From: JAYWFX01 sp043778575
GTDB taxonomy: Bacteria; Patescibacteriota; JACMRA01
Reading direction: 5' to 3'
Length of the DNA stretch: 5,206 nucleotides
Assembly: GCA_043778575.1 (NCBI GenBank)
Contig: JAYWFX010000098.1
Coordinates: 1-5,206 of the forward strand
In this document: piece after piece, positions 1 through 5,206 of the stretch
Position numbering within the stretch: position 1 is the stretch's first letter
Layout: every line of letters starts with the position of its first letter
Made by a program: the position numbers and the translations under genes
Notes under the pieces: generated by a model
Told to the model about the DNA's origin: nothing
The model's database searches: none
The model's input: only the letters and a program-made list of their open reading frames with translations

Positions 1-458
1 AATACATGTAGACATTCGTGATTAGCTCTCAAAAAATTGTGGTATCTAGCAACTGATTCTGAAAACTCGTCACAACCAACAACAGGATCAAGCGGATCGT
101 ACTTATTTTGGAGAAAGAAATATGCTTTTACCATTCCACCCAATGTCCAACTAGGATCAAGTGAATATATCTCTAATTTGGTATCTACAGGAATTCCCGC
201 ATCTGATGTCAAACATACATCGCCGAGCATCCGAGTATCTGATACATTTACACTTTCAATCCATTTGATCATTTCCTTGAGTTTTGATTTGGGTGTCAGG
301 TGCACAATGGCGTGAGATATTTGATATGCAGCCGGCATACTTCCTGTGTCTCTGGCTTTTGTTGCCAACCCTTGCAAGAGCAATATCATGTAGTTGCAAG
401 TTGTTCTCAAGTTAAATTCTCCCCCCCCCAGTGTGAGTATGTATTCGTTTCTATTCAT
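1..458 (-). CDS. Unrecognised protein, 5' part only (runs off the left edge)
   Basis: Reading the minus strand from the ATG at 458-456 gives 152 codons without a stop up to the window edge, so the C-terminus is missing. An in-frame TAG lies seven codons upstream (eighth triplet), so this ATG is the first available start; the next in-frame ATG is codon 24 (389-387). The N-terminus reads MNRNEYILTLGGGEFNLRTT. It is followed by a hydrophobic helix-like stretch (residues 23-33, YMILLLQGLAT), a mixed helical region, and an aromatic-rich part with 'SLDPSW' and 'KAYFFLQNKYDPLDP'. No signal peptide or clear membrane segment is visible. I do not recognise the family and assign no function. The gene is divergent from the flippase gene and shares its 82-bp upstream region. 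No Shine-Dalgarno sequence precedes the ATG. A run of nine G covers codons 10-13 and is described separately. Shorter plus-strand frames here are antisense to this longer one. Confidence 0.6.
   Translation of the reverse strand, partial: MNRNEYILTLGGGEFNLRTTCNYMILLLQGLATKARDTGSMPAAYQISHAIVHLTPKSKLKEMIKWIESVNVSDTRMLGDVCLTSDAGIPVDTKLEIYSLDPSWTLGGMVKAYFFLQNKYDPLDPVVGCDEFSESVARYHNFLRANHECLHV
421..429 (-). repeat. Poly-G tract (G9) inside the 5' coding region
   Basis: Nine consecutive G on the minus strand (C9 on the plus strand) lie in codons 10-13 of the minus-strand gene, reading CTG GGG GGG GGA. The nine-base length keeps the frame open. With ten G the frame reaches TAA at codon 16, and with eight G it reaches TGA at codon 17. 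The tract therefore has the form of a slippage-prone contingency repeat, although a homopolymer sequencing error cannot be excluded. Confidence 0.75.
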
Positions 459-491
459 ATATTTTTTGATTACAATCTACAAGGCTATGCA

Positions 492-507
492 CAAAAACTA
501 GGTTTTG
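492..507. promoter_or_regulatory. Imperfect 16-bp palindrome in the divergent intergenic region
   Basis: The sequence CAAAAACTAGGTTTTG is self-complementary in seven of its eight base pairs; the only mismatch is A497/G502. It sits between the divergent minus-strand gene (start 458) and the flippase gene (start 541). Its right end overlaps a perfect -35 hexamer (TTGACA, 505-510). Its position and symmetry suit an operator for a dimeric regulator acting on one or both genes, but this is inference. Confidence 0.35.
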
Positions 508-536
508 ACAAATAATCTCCTATACCTCTGTTTTAT
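505..536 (+). promoter_or_regulatory. Possible promoter for the flippase operon
   Basis: A perfect -35 consensus TTGACA lies at 505-510. No strong -10 follows at the ideal distance. TTTTAT at 531-536 matches TATAAT at four of six positions, but with a 20-base spacer. If used, it would place the transcript start at or just inside the ATG at 541, so this pairing is doubtful. The TTG at 505 opens an in-frame extension of the flippase reading frame, but it is more likely part of the promoter than a start codon. Confidence 0.3.
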
Positions 537-540
537 CTCA

Positions 541-1845
541 ATGATCAATCGTAGCGGATCTCAATCCTCATTTTTATCTTCTTTTTTACAGTCAGCTGGG
601 CTAATTTTTATTAGTAATATTTTGGTGGCAATTTTTAACTATACGATTGTAGCGGTTGCCAGTCGTAAACTCATTGATAGCTATAGTTTGTGGACTGCTT
701 TGTCTGGGTTGATTGCTATTTTGAGTACTCCAGCCAATGGTGTATATACGAGCGTAACCCGTACTTCAGCATCGTTATCAAAAACAGGATTATCAAACCA
801 ATCACTTTCTCAGGTTAAATCATACTTTTGGGCGTATCAGAAAAAGGTTATGAGTTATTGGAAAATTGCTATTGTTCTGTTGCCGTTTTTAGCGTATTTA
901 CTAGTTGTAGTTATCTCAGGAATCAGCTATTGGATAGCTCTGCTGACCATCTCGTATTTGATGTTGAGCGTATATTTTGGCATACATCATAATGTGTTAC
1001 TGGGTCTACTAAAAATCCGTGAATATGCCCTGACCAACACTATTTCAGCGTGTATCAGGCTAGTAGTTGCAGTGTCACTGATTTTGATGGGTGGTCAGAT
1101 ATGGGCACTTCCTATCGGATTGATGATTAATTCAATTGCGATTTATTTTCTCGGCAGCTATTTTCTCAAACAGGTTTATTTGACCTTCGCCGTACGCACT
1201 ACAGGCACAACGAGCACATTGATAATCGACCTACAAGAGGAAATCATCTCAATATTCTTCACAACTGGAGGTATATTCCTACTCAACACACTACTGTATA
1301 TCGGCACGATCACCGTCCAAAACTCATCATTATCAATAGAGTCAAAGGATATTTTAGCGATCTTTTTCAACTTTGGTCAGATTATTCACTTTGGATCTAT
1401 CGCTGCTCTGGGGGCATTGGTCGCTCAAGCGGCACATACAAACTCCAAAAAAATATACTTTGTGAGTCTCAGTATGACACTGGGTGCGACGGTTGTGATT
1501 ACAGGCGGGTTTTATCTGGGTGGATCCACTATTCTCAATCTATTTGGTAGACCACAATATACTTGGCTGATTGGTTTTATCCCGTTGTATGCTGTATTTA
1601 TATGCCTCTACAACATTATCTATGTATCCGTCCAGTATCTGATCGCTCAGCACTCTTATCGACCAATTCTATGGCTTTTGGTGGGGATTGTTGCGATTAT
1701 TAGTTTTCCATTTACCAGCAAATATATAGTACTTTCTCAGGGGCTTGATCTGGATTTTGTTAGATTTATCATGCTGAGTATATTGGCTGGTATCATTACT
1801 GCCGTGCCATTGACGACCTGTGTATTGAGGTCAAAATCTGAATAA
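541..1845 (+). CDS. Multi-pass membrane protein, Wzx/MATE-like polysaccharide flippase
   Basis: The 434-residue product is almost wholly hydrophobic, with about 12 predicted membrane segments, approximately at residues 18-40, 48-64, 107-127, 130-148, 168-185, 187-209, 233-255, 272-297, 305-327, 341-362, 375-391 and 404-427. The short polar N-terminus (MINRSGSQSS) leading into the first helix, a Ser-rich loop near 70-95, and the 400-500 residue size match Wzx-type members of the MATE/MVF exporter superfamily. These move lipid-linked glycan units across the cytoplasmic membrane. Assignment rests on topology and general resemblance, as the family has few invariant residues. The ATG at 541 is preferred to TTG at 505 because the latter coincides with a perfect -35 hexamer. 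No Shine-Dalgarno sequence is visible before 541. The next gene begins 9 bases after the TAA, indicating cotranscription. It could alternatively be another multi-pass exporter. Confidence 0.65.
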   Translation: MINRSGSQSSFLSSFLQSAGLIFISNILVAIFNYTIVAVASRKLIDSYSLWTALSGLIAILSTPANGVYTSVTRTSASLSKTGLSNQSLSQVKSYFWAYQKKVMSYWKIAIVLLPFLAYLLVVVISGISYWIALLTISYLMLSVYFGIHHNVLLGLLKIREYALTNTISACIRLVVAVSLILMGGQIWALPIGLMINSIAIYFLGSYFLKQVYLTFAVRTTGTTSTLIIDLQEEIISIFFTTGGIFLLNTLLYIGTITVQNSSLSIESKDILAIFFNFGQIIHFGSIAALGALVAQAAHTNSKKIYFVSLSMTLGATVVITGGFYLGGSTILNLFGRPQYTWLIGFIPLYAVFICLYNIIYVSVQYLIAQHSYRPILWLLVGIVAIISFPFTSKYIVLSQGLDLDFVRFIMLSILAGIITAVPLTTCVLRSKSE

Positions 1846-1854
1846 CCAAATTCT

Positions 1855-3477
1855 ATGAATCTACCTGCTTTTCGCGACTGGATTGTCGTACCATACTACT
1901 ATCATATAGAGAATTTACCATGGGATCTGGAGCGAATTGAGCATCTTTTGTACAATCTCTTGATTGATTTTGGTATCTCAGGCGAGCTGATTGTGTGGAT
2001 GTATTTTGCTATTTGGTTTGGGTGCGGTGTAGCTCTCAGTCTAGTTTGTTTTCCTAAATTATACCAAACAATCACCCAAAAACAACCTCCTCGATTGCTA
2101 ATCACAGTGCTACTAGTTCTTTTATCTCTGCTAAACTATTGGACTCTGGAGCGATTGATGATGGGACAAATCAACGTGCTTCGTGGGCACATATTGTTTA
2201 TTCCGACTTGGTTTTCCGTACAACGACTCTGGTCAGACTCAAAACCCAACACAACTCAATCTTGGATTATAGGGGTTCTGGCAGTTACTGGGCTGGCGAT
2301 TGTGAGTGTTCATCATGTACTTTTATTGATATATGTTTGCTTGATTTTTGGTATTTGTAGGTTTCTTAAACACTGTGATATCCTCCCCTATCTGAGAGTT
2401 TTTTCAGTTTTTATACCAGCTGTCCTGTTTCAATGGTATCGATATAGCAGAATACTTTCGGATACAGCCTTTCAAATAGGGCAAAACAATATCTCAACCA
2501 AACTCACAATCGCCCAGTTTTTTTCACTCAACAGCGATCATCACAACCTCGTTGCACAGGGAATACTCGGCAAAGGGAGCTGGATGTCACCGACTTTTAG
2601 TGAATTTGAGAGGGTTAGACAATCTCTTGGGATGTATCAAAATATATTTCCCTACTGGAATCCATGGCTGATTGTTGGATTGTTCATTGTCAGCGTAATA
2701 CTGACTTCGTATAAGATGCTTAGGGGCGGAGATACCATAGCAGTTTTTGGGATAAAAGAGACGGTATTTTGGGACAATAATCAAACTCCTGTTGTTTTGA
2801 TCACTACACTAGCTCTCCTACTGTCATTTGGACTAAGTAGTTCATTTTTTTGGGGTATTAACCAACGGTATTTTTGGACTCCATTTAGCTACATCATGCG
2901 AGAACCTGCCAAGTTTTACAGCTTATTTTTATTTGGATTATTGGTATTAATGTGCTCACTGCGGTCAGATGTGTTGGAGAGACTTCGATATGTTTTTTTA
3001 GTGGTTTTGGTGAGCAATGCGACTTTATTTATTCTTTTTTTCTCGCGTATAAACACTGTTAGTTATCCCAAGATAATGATCGAAATGACCAAAATATGCG
3101 CCCTAAACACTCAGATTTTGTTTCTGCCAGATGATACGTATTTTTCCGCTGATTATAGTAATGATGTTTTTATCTCCCAGCACTGGCATTTTTCTACGCC
3201 CTGTCGTATTTCTCTACCAAATTCCACACGAATCCAATCTAATCAAATATACCTCAATAAAAACTCAAAATCCGAGACGATTAACTCTATCACCGCCGAT
3301 CCTAACTGTGGCTCAAACACGATGAGTACCATAATGGGCACATTTACAGAGCTTGGTTATCAGGGTTTGTTGATAGATTCCAGCCATTCCGTAGAAATGA
3401 GAAATTTTGAAAACTGCCTAAACAAAGACATCCAGCCGAAGCTCAAAGACGGCAATATCAGCTACTATCAGTGGTGA
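1855..3477 (+). CDS. Multi-pass membrane protein, GT-C/YfhO-like, with soluble C-terminal domain
   Basis: The 540-residue product has a polar, aromatic N-terminus (1-40) and membrane segments near 43-65, 80-95, 105-121, 136-168, 178-194, 270-285, 311-333, 352-368 and 377-396. A soluble C-terminal region of about 140 residues follows. A loop of about 70 residues (195-268) lies between the two hydrophobic halves. The motif MREPAKF (348-354), next to a membrane helix, recalls the 'REP-F' loop seen in GT-C/YfhO-type membrane proteins that handle lipid-linked sugars; this is a resemblance, not a proven match. The Asp/Glu residues 'FRDW' (6-9) and 'WDLER' (23-27) could lie in the first extracytoplasmic loop, where GT-C enzymes keep catalytic acids, but the usual preceding first helix is absent. 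The gap to the flippase gene is 9 bases, so translation is probably coupled. It ends in TGG TGA. No Shine-Dalgarno sequence precedes the ATG. Glycosyltransferase activity is inferred. Confidence 0.55.
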   Translation: MNLPAFRDWIVVPYYYHIENLPWDLERIEHLLYNLLIDFGISGELIVWMYFAIWFGCGVALSLVCFPKLYQTITQKQPPRLLITVLLVLLSLLNYWTLERLMMGQINVLRGHILFIPTWFSVQRLWSDSKPNTTQSWIIGVLAVTGLAIVSVHHVLLLIYVCLIFGICRFLKHCDILPYLRVFSVFIPAVLFQWYRYSRILSDTAFQIGQNNISTKLTIAQFFSLNSDHHNLVAQGILGKGSWMSPTFSEFERVRQSLGMYQNIFPYWNPWLIVGLFIVSVILTSYKMLRGGDTIAVFGIKETVFWDNNQTPVVLITTLALLLSFGLSSSFFWGINQRYFWTPFSYIMREPAKFYSLFLFGLLVLMCSLRSDVLERLRYVFLVVLVSNATLFILFFSRINTVSYPKIMIEMTKICALNTQILFLPDDTYFSADYSNDVFISQHWHFSTPCRISLPNSTRIQSNQIYLNKNSKSETINSITADPNCGSNTMSTIMGTFTELGYQGLLIDSSHSVEMRNFENCLNKDIQPKLKDGNISYYQW

Positions 3478-3513
3478 GGTTTACAACAACCAGCCAATCA
3501 ACTAGCTTTTAGT

Positions 3514-4329
3514 ATGTTCGTAACCATTATCACAGATTGCATTGACTCAAACGCCTTTGGTCGTCAGATGACCCGAGCTGCTTCGCTATTTGGTTTCCCG
3601 CCTGTACCTGTAGCCATCACTCCAGAATTTGATTTACCGAGTGACATCGAGGCAGGTGGACATCTCATTGATATGCTGGATGCTAGTCGTGGTCGCCCCG
3701 GGATTATCCTAGTAAACAAAGCTCCACGCTCTGGAAAAGCAAAAAAATGGAAAAATGGTACACCCTTTGGTTATTTCTGGTATGACAAAACCCTAGTTGT
3801 CTCCTCTGTAGATGGATATGCACTTTCACTCATCAAAAAACTCAGAATTACTGATACTATTCATGTTTTTGACATCCCTACTGTAGCTGATTTTGCAAAA
3901 GACCACAGCCTAATGGATCGTTTTGACGCTGATTATTTGGTCACTACCCAGTTTCGTTCGTTTGAATTTGTCCCGCATGTAGCTAAATGGGTCTATGATG
4001 GTCATATTGTTCCAACCGAATCTTTGTTGATTAGCGAAATCCCAGATTGTCCGCCTGCCGTGTTTTTTGCAGATAATTTTGGTAACCTAAAAACCACTGT
4101 ATTTCCCGAGGAGATTGGTTTTGAAGCTGGAAAAGTAATTGCTTTAAAAGGTTTTGGGGAAATTATGTGCTACGACCGACTCAAGGATCTACCAAATGGC
4201 GAGACTGGTTTGATCATCGGTTCATCTGGGCTAAAAGACAAACGGTTCCTAGAAATCATGTCGCAGGGAATGAGTGCAAAAGACCAATTCAAGGCAAAAA
4301 TCGGCACCCCAATCCAAATAATTGACTAA
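3514..4329 (+). CDS. Divergent SAM hydroxide adenosyltransferase-like protein (DUF62 family)
   Basis: The 271-residue protein follows the layout of the SAM hydroxide adenosyltransferase/fluorinase (DUF62) family, in which members cleave S-adenosylmethionine with hydroxide or halide to give adenosine or halogenated adenosine and methionine. N-terminal 'VTIITDCIDSNAFGRQMTRA' (3-22) parallels the family's TDFG...D.YVG..KG. 'DLPSDIEAGGHLIDML' (40-55) parallels the 'DI..AA..L' helix. 'TIHVFDIPTVADFAKDH' (115-131) parallels TFHGRDIFAPAAAHLA and keeps His117. 'ADNFGNLKTT' (186-195) and 'GSSGLKDKRFLEI' with a following SAKDQF (236-259) parallel the C-terminal domain signatures D-FGN--TN and GS-G-LEIA---G-A. 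The VVDPGVG motif is absent: the matching stretch reads LVNKAPRSG (66-74). PDNG is replaced by SVDG (98-101). The first in-frame start after the preceding TGA is this ATG; no Shine-Dalgarno sequence is seen. Length is normal for the family. The actual reaction is uncertain because the catalytic loop is altered. Confidence 0.65.
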   Translation: MFVTIITDCIDSNAFGRQMTRAASLFGFPPVPVAITPEFDLPSDIEAGGHLIDMLDASRGRPGIILVNKAPRSGKAKKWKNGTPFGYFWYDKTLVVSSVDGYALSLIKKLRITDTIHVFDIPTVADFAKDHSLMDRFDADYLVTTQFRSFEFVPHVAKWVYDGHIVPTESLLISEIPDCPPAVFFADNFGNLKTTVFPEEIGFEAGKVIALKGFGEIMCYDRLKDLPNGETGLIIGSSGLKDKRFLEIMSQGMSAKDQFKAKIGTPIQIID

Positions 4330-4396
4330 AGGATCTTTCTCTGAATCTATAGATACACCTTGGGCTAGTAATCCAACTAGATAGGTAAATGAGGAA
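4330..4396. other. Short intergenic region with a 10-bp palindrome
   Basis: This 67-base gap contains a perfect 10-bp palindrome, ATCTATAGAT (4345-4354), and two CTAG tetramers (4365-4368 and 4377-4380). It has no T-run behind a hairpin, so it does not look like a terminator. No convincing promoter was found, so the small downstream ORF may be read through from the upstream genes. Confidence 0.3.
4391..4394 (+). promoter_or_regulatory. Ribosome binding site before the small ORF
   Basis: GAGG lies 2 bases before the ATG at 4397 and 5 bases before the adjacent in-frame ATG at 4400, so 4400 has the better spacing. It is the only clear Shine-Dalgarno-like sequence ahead of any gene start in this window. 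Confidence 0.5.
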
Positions 4397-4612
4397 ATGA
4401 TGAGTAAGAGTAACCCAATATCAGCAAGTTCAAACGGAAGCGTATCTAATACAGCAACCTCGGCTGCAGTCGTAGCATCAGGTGACATCCAAACAACAGT
4501 CATTACCCTATGCCTTTCTGATCCAGCAGTCACTTCGGCTGTACTCGAGATTGTAACTCAAATAAAAAATTATGGGGATGGGGAGGACTCACACACACCA
4601 ACACCCAGTTAA
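4397..4612 (+). CDS. Small Ser/Thr/Ala-rich protein of unknown function
   Basis: The ORF encodes 71 residues (70 if the second ATG at 4400 is used). The N-terminal half is low-complexity and rich in Ser, Ala, Thr and Asn (residues 3-29). A moderately hydrophobic stretch, TTVITLCLSDPAVTSAVLEI (about 33-52), follows and holds the single Cys. The tail is polar and ends in HTPTPS. There is no basic signal-peptide N-region and no leader-like double-Gly motif, so secretion or a modified-peptide role is not supported. A GAGG ribosome site precedes it, and a hairpin terminator begins 7 bases after its TAA, which together favour a real gene on this strand. A competing minus-strand frame (4249-4533) overlaps it and is discounted. 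I do not recognise the family. Confidence 0.45.
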   Translation: MMSKSNPISASSNGSVSNTATSAAVVASGDIQTTVITLCLSDPAVTSAVLEIVTQIKNYGDGEDSHTPTPS

Positions 4613-4619
4613 TTCTCAT

Positions 4620-4670
4620 AAACCAGCAACGAAAACACTTTTGTGTAAGTAGTAGCTGGTTTTCCTTTTT
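4620..4670 (+). terminator. Hairpin terminator
   Basis: AAACCAGC (4620-4627) pairs perfectly with GCTGGTTT (4655-4662). Inside the 27-base loop, ACAC (4635-4638) can pair with GTGT (4643-4646) across TTTT. A T-rich tail (TCCTTTTT region, to 4670) follows the stem on the plus strand. It would end transcripts of the small ORF and the upstream cluster, and separates them from the toxin-antitoxin pair. The T-rich tail lies only on the plus-strand side, so it looks one-directional. Confidence 0.65.
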
Positions 4671-4707
4671 GCCTAATTTAACATGTTTCTCATTTATTTC
4701 TATAAAA

Positions 4708-4738
4708 TTGACATTTCTGAACTACAAGCAAATAGTAT
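4708..4738 (+). promoter_or_regulatory. Probable promoter of the toxin-antitoxin operon
   Basis: A perfect -35 box TTGACA (4708-4713) is followed after 19 bases by TAGTAT (4733-4738), which matches TATAAT at four positions. The spacer is slightly long. Its location, just after a terminator and 20 to 50 bases before the antitoxin start, and its overlap with a perfect inverted repeat support the assignment. Confidence 0.5.
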
Positions 4739-4750
4739 TACCGTAATACT
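4734..4750. promoter_or_regulatory. Perfect inverted repeat, likely VapB operator
   Basis: AGTATTAC (4734-4741) and GTAATACT (4743-4750) are exact reverse complements around a single central C. After one mismatch (T4733/T4751) the symmetry resumes for two more pairs. The site covers the proposed -10 element and ends 7 bases before the antitoxin start. Ribbon-helix-helix antitoxins bind such palindromes as dimers of dimers and repress their own operon, with the toxin as co-repressor. Confidence 0.65.
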
Positions 4751-4757
4751 TTTATAT

Positions 4758-4997
4758 ATGAGCACAAAAACTTTTACTATCAGCCTAAAAATTGACCAAA
4801 GTGTCAAAAACTTGCTAACCAGCAGAGCTAAAAAGAAAAATCAAACAACTAGCAAACTCATTCGAAATCTCATCTACAACGATCTCAACATATCACCAAA
4901 AACCCCCTCACCACTCCTCAAACTTCAGGGGACAATGAGCGAAAAAGAGGCGGAGGAGATACTAACAGAGATTAAAAAGACAAGGTTCTCTAAATAA
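4758..4997 (+). CDS. vapB: VapB-like ribbon-helix-helix antitoxin
   Basis: The 79-residue product has the outline of a ribbon-helix-helix antitoxin. A short beta strand (KTFTISLKI, residues 4-12) would contact DNA in the dimer. Helix one (about 13-26) is rich in Lys at its end. A turn with Thr-Thr leads into helix two (TSKLIRNLIYNDL, about 31-43). The C-terminal tail (53-79) has the 'LLKLQGTMSEKEAEEIL' pattern typical of VapB tails that wrap around and inhibit the VapC toxin. The frame is open upstream to an ATG at 4683, but that would add 25 non-family residues and start upstream of the promoter, so 4758 is chosen. No Shine-Dalgarno sequence precedes it. The toxin ATG follows directly after this TAA, so the two are cotranscribed and probably translationally coupled. 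The upstream palindrome suggests autoregulation. Confidence 0.8.
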   Translation: MSTKTFTISLKIDQSVKNLLTSRAKKKNQTTSKLIRNLIYNDLNISPKTPSPLLKLQGTMSEKEAEEILTEIKKTRFSK

Positions 4998-5206
4998 ATG
5001 TATCTACTAGACACCAACACCATTAGCTATTTACAGCGTGGAAACACATCTATTGCTCATCATATTGCGACTAAAGATTCAGATGAAATAACTACCTGTA
5101 GTCACGTGATTGCTGAATTATATTTTGGAGCAACAATCAAAAAAGACAACTCTAAAAAACTTATTTCGTATTATGATTATATTTTCTCTCAAATACAGGT
5201 TTTTAG
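4998..5206 (+). CDS. vapC: VapC-like PIN-domain toxin, N-terminal part (cut by the window end)
   Basis: Sixty-nine complete codons are present; VapC proteins are usually about 130 residues, so roughly half is missing. The start MYLLDTNTISYLQRG is the classic PIN-domain opening with the first metal-binding acid Asp5. 'SHVIAELYFGA' (35-45) supplies the second conserved acid, Glu40, and the usual E-L-Y-G-A helix. PIN toxins are Mg2+/Mn2+-dependent RNases that cleave tRNA or rRNA and stop growth unless bound by VapB. The 'DTNTISYLQRG' spelling resembles the VapC subgroup whose characterised members cut initiator tRNA, but the subgroup cannot be settled from half a protein. The ATG follows the antitoxin TAA with no gap. 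The remaining PIN acids should lie beyond the window. Confidence 0.85.
   Translation, partial: MYLLDTNTISYLQRGNTSIAHHIATKDSDEITTCSHVIAELYFGATIKKDNSKKLISYYDYIFSQIQVF

Noticed and set aside
37..515. Two plus-strand reading frames (37-315 and 300-515)
   Set aside because: They are antisense to a longer uninterrupted minus-strand frame (458 to the edge) and have no ribosome site or recognisable motifs; the first begins with TTG.
505..540. TTG at 505 as an earlier start of the flippase gene
   Set aside because: It coincides with a perfect TTGACA -35 hexamer and adds 12 residues; the ATG at 541 gives a better N-terminus.
1176..3325. Short frames on both strands inside the two membrane-protein genes
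   Set aside because: They are shadows of the longer plus-strand genes and have no independent signals.
3475..3477. TGA as a sense codon (Gly or Trp code), joining the second and third genes
   Set aside because: The three long frames contain no internal TGA and Trp is spelled TGG throughout, so TGA is most simply a stop here.
4345..4354. 10-bp palindrome ATCTATAGAT as a regulator site or terminator
   Set aside because: It is short and AT-rich, lacks a T-run, and is plausible by chance; kept only as a description of the gap.
4249..4533. Minus-strand 94-residue frame with a hydrophobic centre
   Set aside because: It overlaps the end of the adenosyltransferase-like gene and the small plus-strand ORF, which has a ribosome site and is followed by a terminator on its own strand.
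4683..4757. Upstream ATG at 4683 as the antitoxin start
   Set aside because: It would add 25 residues not typical of ribbon-helix-helix antitoxins and lies before the probable promoter and operator.

Overview
The window looks like bacterial chromosomal DNA, compact and moderately AT-rich, with short gaps inside the main gene cluster. Most start codons have no recognisable Shine-Dalgarno sequence. Long reading frames without internal TGA, and a TGA terminator at 3475-3477, fit the standard bacterial code. The gene set is a divergent SAM hydroxide adenosyltransferase-like protein, a Wzx/MATE-like flippase, a GT-C-like membrane protein and a VapBC toxin-antitoxin pair. A small-genome lineage such as the Candidate Phyla Radiation would fit, but that placement is only a guess.

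Layout. Positions 1-458 hold the 5' part of an unrecognised gene on the minus strand, running off the left edge. It carries a run of nine G in codons 10-13. A divergent 82-bp intergenic region (459-540) contains an imperfect palindrome overlapping a perfect TTGACA. From 541 to 4329 three plus-strand genes lie close together: a flippase-like membrane protein, a GT-C/YfhO-like membrane protein with a soluble C-terminal domain, and the SAM hydroxide adenosyltransferase-like protein. All three are in the same reading frame, each separated by one stop codon and a short open spacer. A small Ser/Thr/Ala-rich ORF (4397-4612) follows and is closed by a hairpin terminator at 4620-4670. The right end holds a VapB-like antitoxin (4758-4997), preceded by a promoter overlapped by a perfect inverted repeat, and the first half of a VapC PIN-domain toxin (from 4998).

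How the genes may work together. The two membrane proteins are plausible partners in assembling or exporting a surface glycan: one would flip a lipid-linked intermediate and the other would transfer a sugar or act on the lipid-linked product outside the membrane. The link of the SAM-binding protein to this role is positional only. VapBC is a separate, self-regulated unit behind its own terminator and promoter. The most notable observations are the potentially phase-variable poly-G tract, the adenosyltransferase relative that lacks its family's DPGVG signature while keeping other motifs, and the VapBC operator candidate.
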